Assembly: GCF_014250515.1 (NCBI RefSeq)
Contig: NZ_CP060202.1
Location: forward strand, 2,043,001-2,107,000
Length of the DNA: 64,000 nt
Direction: 5' to 3'
Source: Hymenobacter sediminicola
GTDB lineage: Bacteria; Bacteroidota; Bacteroidia; Cytophagales; Hymenobacteraceae
Made by a program: the position numbers and the translations under genes. Below the pieces are notes generated by a model. The model saw only the letters and a list, made by a program, of their open reading frames with translations, was not told where the DNA came from and made no database searches. Numbering within the stretch: the first letter of the stretch is position 1; the number at the start of each line of letters is the position of its first letter. Shown here one piece after another: positions 57,419 through 64,000 of the stretch.

Positions 57419-57919
57419 TCAGCTCGGCAGTTGGCGTGGTAATTCTGTGTCATCATCAAGCAGCTCGGCGCTGGTACCATGGTCGGGGGCTAGGCGTTTC
57501 CAGACGGCTAGCTTCAACTCGTCGAGGCGACGCAGGCTGTCTTGCACCGTGCTATGGGTTCGGATTTTCTCGAACAGGCCCGTTTTGTGCCCGACCTTCA
57601 TCATCTGTTCCAGCACGAACGGCAGAATCCAGCCTACCACACTGGAAGCCAGCACTCCACGCAGCCCAATGCGCACCAGCAAGCGGGCCGCCATACGCTC
57701 CAGCAGCAAGGCACGAGCAGCAGGAAGGGCCTTATTGGTCAGAAAATCGACCACCAGCTGCTGGTTTCCCTTCTTGATTTCAGCCCGCAATACCTCCTGA
57801 ATGGCCTCCAGAGCAGACGCTACCGCTTTGCGAAACAGGCGGCCCGTTTGCCAGGCGGCCATACCTGTAAGCTGGCCGGCTGTGCGGAGGAAATGGGGAA
57901 GTAGGCTAACTTTTTTCAT
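57419..57919 (-). CDS. Hypothetical protein, hydrophobic C-terminal half
   Basis: 166 residues from the ATG at 57919. Helical, with a hydrophobic stretch 'IGLRGVLASSVVGWILPFVLEQMM' that may be a membrane segment, and an acidic tail. A short leader 'MKKVSLLPHFLRTAGQL' is not a convincing signal peptide. No family recognised. It is divergent from the quinone oxidoreductase. Confidence 0.6.
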   Translation of the reverse strand: MKKVSLLPHFLRTAGQLTGMAAWQTGRLFRKAVASALEAIQEVLRAEIKKGNQQLVVDFLTNKALPAARALLLERMAARLLVRIGLRGVLASSVVGWILPFVLEQMMKVGHKTGLFEKIRTHSTVQDSLRRLDELKLAVWKRLAPDHGTSAELLDDDTELPRQLPS

Positions 57920-58066
57920 GGCTGAAGCAAGTACGGAAAACCCCGACAAACAGACGACGGCCGGCCACCTGTACAACTCGCCAGCCCATGGGCTGCGTAC
58001 AGGGCAGCACACAGCGCTGTCTGCGAGGTGCATTTTCGTATCGTCTGCCATTTGTTCCTGCTCTTT

Positions 58067-59044
58067 ATGAATGCCATTGTAATCACGACCCCCGGCGGCC
58101 CTGAGGTGCTACTGCTTCAGGAGCGCCCTCAGCCGGAACCGGCTGCACACGAGGTGCTGGTTCGGGTGCATGCGGCTGGCATCAACCGCCCCGATGTGCT
58201 GATGCGGCAGGGAAAGTACGCCGGAGCCGGAGAGGTAGCCGGCTCGATTCCTGGCCTGGAAGTAGCCGGAACAGTAGAAAAATGTGGTTCGGCAGTGAGC
58301 CGCTGGCAGCCCGGCGACCGGGTGTGCGCGCTGCTGGCAGCTGGTGGCTATGCCGAGTACGCCACCATAGATGCCCGCCATTGTTTGCCCATTCCCGACG
58401 GTGTAAGTTTTGCAGAAGCCGCTGCCTTACCAGAAACAGTATTTACGGTGTGGCACAACGTGTTCCAGCGCGGGCATCTGCAGCCCGGCGAACTGCTACT
58501 GGTGCACGGCGGCAGCAGCGGCATCGGCACTACGGCTGTGCAGCTGGCCGTAGCGCGTGGTAGCCGCGTGGCGGCCACCGTAGGCAGTAGTGCTAAGGCC
58601 GAAGCGGTGCGGCAGTTGGGTGCTGATCCGGTTATTAACTACAAAGAGCAGGACTTCGAGGAGGCGGTGCGCGCCGCTGGAGGGGCCGATGTGGTGCTGG
58701 ATATGATAGGTGGCGACTATACCGCCAAAAACCTGCGCCTGCTCCGCGACGATGGCCGCCTAGTGTTCATTAATGCCATGCAGGGGGCTGCGGCTGAGTT
58801 TAATGCACTGGACATTATGCGCCGGCGCCTCACCATTACGGGAAGTACCCTGCGGCCGCGCTCTGCAGAGTTTAAGGCCGCGCTGGCCGCTGAAGTGGAG
58901 CAGCAGGTGTGGCCCCTGCTTAGCCAGGGAAAATTGCGGCCGCTGCTCTACCGCACATTTCCGTTGGCGGAAGCGGCTGCTGCCCACCAGCTGATGGAAA
59001 GCAGCTCCCATATCGGAAAAATAGTGCTGCTAGTACAGCAATAG
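58067..59044 (+). CDS. NAD(P)H-quinone oxidoreductase (PIG3 type)
   Basis: 325 residues from the ATG at 58067. A zinc-free medium-chain dehydrogenase: N-terminal GroES-like fold ('HEVLVRVHAAGINRPDVLMRQGKY') and a Rossmann domain with 'LLVHGGSSGIGTTAVQLA' for NADPH binding. It lacks the Cys-rich zinc loop of alcohol dehydrogenases and fits the PIG3/QOR group, which reduce quinones one or two electrons at a time. Cytoplasmic. Physiological substrate unknown. Confidence 0.92.
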   Translation: MNAIVITTPGGPEVLLLQERPQPEPAAHEVLVRVHAAGINRPDVLMRQGKYAGAGEVAGSIPGLEVAGTVEKCGSAVSRWQPGDRVCALLAAGGYAEYATIDARHCLPIPDGVSFAEAAALPETVFTVWHNVFQRGHLQPGELLLVHGGSSGIGTTAVQLAVARGSRVAATVGSSAKAEAVRQLGADPVINYKEQDFEEAVRAAGGADVVLDMIGGDYTAKNLRLLRDDGRLVFINAMQGAAAEFNALDIMRRRLTITGSTLRPRSAEFKAALAAEVEQQVWPLLSQGKLRPLLYRTFPLAEAAAAHQLMESSSHIGKIVLLVQQ

Positions 59045-59167
59045 AATGCTTTAAGCAGGGAGGCGGCGTCTAGTATTCAACGAAACCCTGCCACCTCCGT
59101 ACAAAAAGACTTTTTCTCTGCTTACTGTGGCAGCTTTGCTGCCACTGCCTTTCTCTGGTTTCGCTCT

Positions 59168-59845
59168 ATGCAAACTGCATTACTTATTGGGGCCACTGGC
59201 CTTGTCGGCGACTACTTGCTACGGCAGTTGCTTTCCGATTCGCGTTTCGACCGAATAAAAGTATTCACCCGCCGGCCTACGGGCTACCAGAATCCCGGCA
59301 AACTGGAGGAGCATCTGATTGACTTCGACCAGCCCGAGCAGTGGCAGCATCTGCTAACCGGCGACGTCCTTTTCTCAGCGCTTGGTACCACGCTCCGGCA
59401 AGCTGGCGGCAATGATGCCCAGTACAAAGTAGACTACACTTATCAATTCCGGGTGGCGGAAGCCGCGGCGCAAAACGGCGTGAAAACGTATGTGCTGGTC
59501 TCGTCGGCCGGTGCCGATACAGAGGCGTTTGTGTTCTACTCACGCATGAAAGGCAAGCTGGAGCAGGATATCAAGCGGCTGCCGTTTCAGCGCATCCGTA
59601 TCCTGCAGCCCGGTATGCTGGCTGGCCACCGCCATGAGCCGCGCCTGGCTGAGCGGCTGGCCCTGCCGCTGGCTGCCCTGGCTGGCTACCTGCCTGGTTT
59701 GCAGCAGTACCGCCCCATCCACGGCCGCGAAGTGGCCCAAGCCATGGTCAATGCCGCTCTTGACGAAAAGCCCGGTGTACAGACCGATACGCTGGAAGGT
59801 GTTTTCCGGCGCGCAGAAAACGGCTCAAGCAATTCAGCAGTTTAA
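59168..59845 (+). CDS. NAD(P)-binding Rossmann protein (HTATIP2-like)
   Basis: 225 residues. The nucleotide-binding 'LLIGATGLVGDYLLRQLL' and 'VFTRRPTG' are followed by 'SALGTTLRQAGG' and 'VLVSSAGADTEAFVFYSRMKGKLEQDI' with a Tyr-xxx-Lys pair (YSRMK), the pattern of atypical short-chain dehydrogenases close to HTATIP2/TIP30 and YtfG-like proteins. Substrate unknown. A terminator follows. Confidence 0.88.
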   Translation: MQTALLIGATGLVGDYLLRQLLSDSRFDRIKVFTRRPTGYQNPGKLEEHLIDFDQPEQWQHLLTGDVLFSALGTTLRQAGGNDAQYKVDYTYQFRVAEAAAQNGVKTYVLVSSAGADTEAFVFYSRMKGKLEQDIKRLPFQRIRILQPGMLAGHRHEPRLAERLALPLAALAGYLPGLQQYRPIHGREVAQAMVNAALDEKPGVQTDTLEGVFRRAENGSSNSAV

Positions 59846-59863
59846 CATACCTCATCCAAACAA

Positions 59864-59892
59864 AAAGAGCCAGCTCGAAAAGCTGGCTCTTT
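59864..59892. terminator. Bidirectional terminator
   Basis: AAAGAGCCAGCT pairs perfectly with AGCTGGCTCTTT around CGAAA, between convergent genes. Confidence 0.85.
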
Positions 59893-59917
59893 CTATTTGG
59901 GCAACGGCAGGCGTGGC

Positions 59918-60535
59918 CTAGGCTTTCTTCCATTTGATGGTGCAGCCAATGGCTTTCGTTGAATTAACAGTAGCTGGCTTGCCTGCCATAATATCGGTCA
60001 TGGCGTTTTCGAGGTACTTGGTCTTTACCAGCTTGGCATCTTCCGAGTTGTCGTCGATGGCCCCAATATAGCTCACCACAAAGTCCGCGCCCTTGCGGCT
60101 GAGTACGTACAAGTGCGGAGTGCGGGTGGCACCGTACTGCTTGGCTATTTCCTGCGACTCGTCCTGCAAATAGGGGAAGGCATACTTTTTCTCTTTGGCG
60201 CGCTTCTGCATTTCCGCAAAGGCGTCGCCGGGCACCACAGCCGGGTCGTTGGGGTTGATGGCTACCACCGGGTAGCCCTGCGGCGCGTATTTGGTGTTCA
60301 GATCCATAATTCGCTGTTCGTAGGCTTTGGCGTAGGGGCAGGTGTTGCAGGTGAATACCACGATGTACCCCTTGGCGGCTTTGTTGTCGGCCAGAGAAAC
60401 CAGCTTGCCGTCCACGTTTTTCAGCTTGAAATCCGCGGCTTTATCGCCGACCTGATAGCCAGGAGATGCCGTCCGCAGCACGAAGCTGCTCAGGGCCAGC
60501 AAGCAGAGAGCCAGAAGAGAAAGGAGCTTTTTCAT
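59918..60535 (-). CDS. Exported thioredoxin-fold protein (CNTC)
   Basis: 205 residues with signal peptide MKKLLSLLALCLLALSSFVLRTA. AhpC/TSA-type redoxin: 'VGDKAADFKLKNVDGKLVSL', active-site pair Cys63-Asn-Thr-Cys66, and 'GATRTPHLYVL' with the cis-Pro. The atypical CNTC pair may favour a reductase role. Periplasmic. Its start lies 29 bp after the second exported thioredoxin gene; the two are probably one operon handling disulphides or peroxides outside the cytoplasm. Confidence 0.88.
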   Translation of the reverse strand: MKKLLSLLALCLLALSSFVLRTASPGYQVGDKAADFKLKNVDGKLVSLADNKAAKGYIVVFTCNTCPYAKAYEQRIMDLNTKYAPQGYPVVAINPNDPAVVPGDAFAEMQKRAKEKKYAFPYLQDESQEIAKQYGATRTPHLYVLSRKGADFVVSYIGAIDDNSEDAKLVKTKYLENAMTDIMAGKPATVNSTKAIGCTIKWKKA

Positions 60536-60564
60536 GAGGATGAGTTAGAGAAAGTGGAAAATGA

Positions 60565-61050
60565 CTACTTCAGAAACTGTTGCAGCGCGGCCGTAAGCTC
60601 AGGCTGCGTGAATTCCTTCTCGAATGTTGCGCGCTTCTGGCGCTTGTTGTTAAGCATCAAGGTAAACGGCAGCGCCCCCGACCATTGCGTATCCACCTTG
60701 TCCATCCAGGAGTTGGGGTCGGTTTCGTTCAGCAGCACCACCTCTGATTTCAGCCCGCGCTTTGCCACAAACGGCTTCACTTTCTTCTCCAACTGCGACA
60801 CGTAGTCGGTACTGACCAGAAGTACCTTCACCTTCTGGCCTGCATAAGCGCGGCTAAGCTGCTCGAAATGAGGTAGCTCCTTTACGCAGGGTGCGCACCA
60901 GGTGGCCCAGAAGTTAACGACGTAGGTGGTGTCGTTGGGTCGGCTCAGGCGCTTCTGCAGCTCCGGCAGCTTAATGACGGCCACCTGCTGCGCCCGGCCG
61001 GGCAGTGCCAGCAACAACGTGGCCAGTGCTAATACGAGGAGTTTGCTCAT
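60565..61050 (-). CDS. TlpA-like thiol-disulphide oxidoreductase
   Basis: 161 residues with signal peptide MSKLLVLALATLLLALPGRA. The thioredoxin motif W-C-A-P-C (Cys52, Cys55 in 'NFWATWCAPCVKEL') and a cis-Pro loop 'GALPFTLML' are typical of TlpA/ResA-type reductases acting in cytochrome c maturation or protein disulphide reduction in the periplasm. First gene of the two-gene run with 59918-60535. Confidence 0.9.
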   Translation of the reverse strand: MSKLLVLALATLLLALPGRAQQVAVIKLPELQKRLSRPNDTTYVVNFWATWCAPCVKELPHFEQLSRAYAGQKVKVLLVSTDYVSQLEKKVKPFVAKRGLKSEVVLLNETDPNSWMDKVDTQWSGALPFTLMLNNKRQKRATFEKEFTQPELTAALQQFLK

Positions 61051-61137
61051 GAGGTAAAGTAGGCTGCAGTATCAGCTCATAGACAGCCGACTGCAGCGGA
61101 AGTTGCCGGAAGCGCCCAAAACCTTAGCCAAATTCGG

Positions 61138-62337
61138 CTACGCCAGAAAATCAGGGACTACCTGCAGGCACACCGGCGCGGGCACTTCCACCGCCGCGCC
61201 TGTTGGAGTTAGTAGGCCGGTTTGGGCGTTGATGAAGTACGTGACGATGTTGTTAGAATTCTGGTTGGCTACCAGCAGAATAGCGCCGGTGGGGTCGATG
61301 GCGAAGTTGCGCGGCGTTTTGCCCTGGGTGCCAACATGCTGCACCGGCGTCAGACGACCCGACATAACATCAATGGCAAAAACGACTACACTATCATGGC
61401 CGCGGTTGGTGGCGTACACAAACCGGCCGTTCGGGGCCACGTGGATATCGGCGCAGGTATTAGGTCCGCTGAAGTCGGTGGGCCGGGCCGACAGCGTGTG
61501 CAGCTCGCGGAAAGTGCCCGCCGTGTTATCGTAGGCCAGCGCCGAAACCGTCGAAGTCAACTCGTTGGTGAGGTAGGCCCAGCGGCCGTTGGGATGAAAG
61601 GTGAGGTGGCGCGGCCCGGCCCCAAGCTGCGTGGTGAAAGCAGGAACAGGCAGCGGCACAAGGCTGCCCTGTCGGGCATCGAGCTTGTAGCCGAGCACCT
61701 GGTCGGTGCCCAGATCCACGGCAAAGGCAAAGCGGTTGGCTGGGTCCGGAATGATACAGTGGGCGTGGGCCTCATTCTGGCGGTTTTTGTTAGGGCCGGA
61801 GCCGCGGTGCTGGTCGGTAGCCGACGCGGGGCGCAGCTTGCCGTTGCTGCTCTCAATCGGGAGCAGGCTTACACTGCCGCCGGCATAGTTTGCTACCAGC
61901 GCGGCCCGGTTGGTACGGTCGAGGCTGATATAGCAGGGCCCCGAGGTGCCCGAAGGCTGCTCGTTGAGCCGCGTGAGGCTGCCGGTGCGCCGGTCGATGG
62001 AAAAGGCTGTAACAAAACCGCTCTTCGCGCCCTGGTATTCGTTGATTTCGTTGGCGGCGTACAGGTACTGCTGCCTGGAATCGAGAGCCAGAAAGGCCGG
62101 ATTTTCCCCGCCTTTTTCGGCTCGCAGGCGGGTGAGGGTACCAGTAGCAGGAGAGAGGCGGTAAAGGAAAATGCTGTCGGTTCCGGGCTTGGCGAAGGTG
62201 CCAACATACACCAGATAGTCCCGGCTTTTGCGGCCGGCCGCAACCGCCGGCCAGCCGGCGAGTGCCAAGGGCAGAGCAGCCACGGCCACGCACGAGAGCT
62301 TTAGAAAATGGCGGCGCGAGAATTTCGGGACGAGCAT
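61138..62337 (-). CDS. Tat-exported lactonase-family beta-propeller
   Basis: 399 residues. The N-terminus has a twin-arginine signal (SRRHFLK) followed by a hydrophobic segment and an Ala-x-Ala site. The rest is a seven-bladed propeller with repeats such as 'GENPAFLALDSRQQYLYAANE', 'GPRHLTFHPNGRWAYLTNE' and 'CADIHVAPNGRFVYATNRG', the 6-phosphogluconolactonase (YbhE) family. Export suggests that the natural substrate is not cytoplasmic 6-phosphogluconolactone. Confidence 0.9.
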   Translation of the reverse strand: MLVPKFSRRHFLKLSCVAVAALPLALAGWPAVAAGRKSRDYLVYVGTFAKPGTDSIFLYRLSPATGTLTRLRAEKGGENPAFLALDSRQQYLYAANEINEYQGAKSGFVTAFSIDRRTGSLTRLNEQPSGTSGPCYISLDRTNRAALVANYAGGSVSLLPIESSNGKLRPASATDQHRGSGPNKNRQNEAHAHCIIPDPANRFAFAVDLGTDQVLGYKLDARQGSLVPLPVPAFTTQLGAGPRHLTFHPNGRWAYLTNELTSTVSALAYDNTAGTFRELHTLSARPTDFSGPNTCADIHVAPNGRFVYATNRGHDSVVVFAIDVMSGRLTPVQHVGTQGKTPRNFAIDPTGAILLVANQNSNNIVTYFINAQTGLLTPTGAAVEVPAPVCLQVVPDFLA

Positions 62338-62448
62338 GCGGACGGCTGGTTGCGGAGTGGAACGTCAGGCAGGCAAGGTAGCCAATTCGGCCGCTCACGC
62401 TGAGGGAACTTGCCCGGCAGATTACTGCCGAACGTAGCAGCTACCTTG

Positions 62449-62456
62449 TACCTTTG
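62449..62456 (+). promoter_or_regulatory. Putative -7 box of ispG
   Basis: TACCTTTG, 43 nt before the ispG ATG; no clear -33 element. Confidence 0.35.
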
Positions 62457-62499
62457 CCCGCAACCGCAACTTTCGCCTTTCGCCGCCGGTTTTCCTTCT

Positions 62500-64000
62500 A
62501 TGAACAAGACGTATTGCCCCAGCCTCACCGAGTATAAGCGCCGCCTCAGCCGGGAAGTCAAAATCGGCGACCTGCCTATGGGTGGCCTCAACCCCATTCG
62601 GGTGCAGAGTATGACCACCGTGGACACCATGGACACGCTGGGCTCGGTGGAGCAGACACTGCGCATGGTAGAAGCCGGCTGCGAGTATGTGCGCATCACG
62701 GCGCCCAGCGTGAAGGAGGCCCAGAATCTGCTCGAAATCAAAAAGGAGCTGCGCAAGCGCGGCTGCAATGTGCCCCTGATTGCTGATATCCACTTCACGC
62801 CCAACGCCGCCGAGCTGGCTGCCCGCATCGTAGAGAAAGTGCGCGTAAACCCCGGCAACTACGCCGACAAGAAGAAATTCGATTTCATTGAGTACACCGA
62901 CGTCACGTATCAAGATGAGGTAAACCGCATCCGGGAGCGGTTCCGGCCGCTGGTCCAGATCTGCAAGCAGTATGGCACCGCCATGCGTATCGGCACCAAC
63001 CACGGCTCCCTCTCCGACCGGATTCTGAGCCGCTACGGCGACACCCCGCTGGGCATGGTGGAGTCGGCGCTGGAATTTTTGCGCCTCTGCGAGGAAGAAA
63101 ACTACTACGACGTGGTGCTGAGTATGAAGGCCAGCAACACGCAGGTGATGGTGCAGGCCTACCGCCTGCTGGTGCAGAAGCTTGACGAAGAAGGCCTGCA
63201 ACCCTACCCGTTGCACTTGGGCGTGACGGAAGCCGGTGAGGCGGAAGACGGCCGCATCAAAAGCGCCGTGGGCATCGGCACGCTGCTCGAAGACGGCCTC
63301 GGCGACACGGTGCGCGTGAGCTTAACTGAAGCTCCCGAAGCCGAAGCCCCGGTGGCCAAAGCCCTGATTGACCGATATACCACCCGGGCAGCGGAGACGA
63401 AGCCAATAACGCCGGTTACTGAGGTGCCCATCGACCCATTCCAGTACCACCGCCGCATCACGCGCGAGGTGCTGAATATGGGCGGGCAGAACGTGCCCCG
63501 CGTGATGGTGGACGTATCGCGCCTCTCATCAGTAGAATATGCCGATTTGCGCGCGGTGGGCCATTTGTATTCGGCCTTCCTCGACAAGTTTCAGATGAAC
63601 GACTTGGGGGCCGACTACCTCTATAGCGGCCAGCGCCCCGTGCCGTTTATGCTGCCCAATGGCCTCAAGGAAGTGGTAGACTACGCCGCCTGGCTCGATG
63701 CCGGCCAGCGCTCCGACCATTATCCGGTGCTCACTCAGGCTGAATATGCCGCCACTGGTATCCGTCATTCGGAGCTGAACTTCGTATTCCAGAACCTGGA
63801 TTCGCTCACGCCCGCTACACTGGCGCAGCTCCGCGACGACGCCACGGCCGTCATTATCCTCTACACCGACAACGCCCATGCCATGCCCGAAATACGCCGC
63901 GCGTTTTTCGAGCTGCTGAACCACGGCATCACCAACCCGGTCATCATCAACCGCCAGTACCCAGCCCTCACGCCCGAGCAAACCCAGCTCTACGCTGCTA
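62500..64000 (+). CDS. ispG: 4-hydroxy-3-methylbut-2-enyl diphosphate synthase, partial
   Basis: Starts at the ATG at 62500 and runs off the right edge after 500 codons. The TIM-barrel opening 'IGGLPMGG..PIRVQSMTT'-like segment reads 'GDLPMGGLNPIRVQSM', then 'LIADIHFTPNAAELAA', 'VRVNPGNY', 'RIGTNHGSLSDRIL' and 'LHLGVTEAGEAEDGRIKSAVGIG' follow. From about residue 300 there is the large insert domain of the extended IspG form found in Bacteroidota and plants. The C-terminal iron-sulphur domain lies beyond the window. It performs the penultimate step of the MEP isoprenoid pathway. Confidence 0.97.
   Translation, partial: MNKTYCPSLTEYKRRLSREVKIGDLPMGGLNPIRVQSMTTVDTMDTLGSVEQTLRMVEAGCEYVRITAPSVKEAQNLLEIKKELRKRGCNVPLIADIHFTPNAAELAARIVEKVRVNPGNYADKKKFDFIEYTDVTYQDEVNRIRERFRPLVQICKQYGTAMRIGTNHGSLSDRILSRYGDTPLGMVESALEFLRLCEEENYYDVVLSMKASNTQVMVQAYRLLVQKLDEEGLQPYPLHLGVTEAGEAEDGRIKSAVGIGTLLEDGLGDTVRVSLTEAPEAEAPVAKALIDRYTTRAAETKPITPVTEVPIDPFQYHRRITREVLNMGGQNVPRVMVDVSRLSSVEYADLRAVGHLYSAFLDKFQMNDLGADYLYSGQRPVPFMLPNGLKEVVDYAAWLDAGQRSDHYPVLTQAEYAATGIRHSELNFVFQNLDSLTPATLAQLRDDATAVIILYTDNAHAMPEIRRAFFELLNHGITNPVIINRQYPALTPEQTQLYAA

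Noticed and set aside
61222-62304. A 360-codon open frame antisense to the lactonase gene
   Set aside because: Low-complexity shadow without motifs; the propeller repeats are on the opposite strand.

Overview
The window looks like a chromosomal segment of a Bacteroidota bacterium of the order Cytophagales, most probably Hymenobacter or a close relative. Reasons seen in the sequence: high GC coding DNA, promoters of the Bacteroidota type (-7 box TANNTTTG, with TTTG or GTTG about 19-20 bp upstream where it can be found), no Shine-Dalgarno-like starts, lineage-typical genes (glutamine synthetase III, Porin_10-type porin, SusC-like plug and CarboxypepD_reg domains, extended IspG, a SMUG-like glycosylase) and intergenic palindromes of a kind I remember from Hymenobacter. 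Almost everything is housekeeping or envelope biology. I see no prophage, insertion sequence, CRISPR array or recognisable defence island.

Left part (1-23 kb): the 3' end of a RlaP-like nucleotidyltransferase; one of two small basic secreted paralogues; a 2057-residue thioester alpha-2-macroglobulin carrying a CarboxypepD_reg plus TonB plug cassette; an ADP-ribosylglycohydrolase; the second small paralogue; two identical tRNA-Asp genes in 115-bp repeats; accA; an MBL hydrolase; a patatin; a PlsC-like acyltransferase; unknown proteins; rsmE; an SDR; a secreted S1/P1 nuclease; pckA; and a POT peptide transporter.

Middle (23-38 kb), mainly minus strand: miaB, a sigma-54 activator without a receiver domain, lptE, an acidic low-complexity protein and secG form a compact run, followed across a terminator by groES-groEL. 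Then come a HAD phosphatase, a CAT-like acetyltransferase, pabB, a TPR protein, a coiled-coil zinc-ribbon protein overlapping a Nif3-family protein, and a SMUG-like glycosylase. Plus-strand lpxK, a Porin_10 barrel, a MiaE-like hydroxylase and a small secreted protein follow.

Right part (42-64 kb): a cytoplasmic GH2 enzyme, a secreted protein of the family often labelled 'asparagine synthetase B', a MacB/FtsX permease, a long gene-poor stretch before an HTH protein with an Ala/Pro linker, mtaB, an LtaS-like phosphotransferase, glutamine synthetase III (glnN), four small unknown genes, a quinone oxidoreductase, an NAD(P)-binding protein, two tandem exported thioredoxin-fold proteins, a Tat-exported beta-propeller lactonase, and ispG running off the edge.

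Themes: tRNA position-37 modification (MiaB, MiaE, MtaB), envelope building (LpxK, LptE, SecG, porin, LtaS-like) and central metabolism (AccA, PckA, GlnN, PabB, IspG). The most unusual items are the alpha-2-macroglobulin with a SusC-type plug at its bait position, the two small HRPNY-motif secreted proteins, the -7 boxes that abut start codons and imply leaderless mRNAs, a perfect 30-bp hairpin near 55.6 kb, and the orphan gene cluster at 55.7-57.9 kb.
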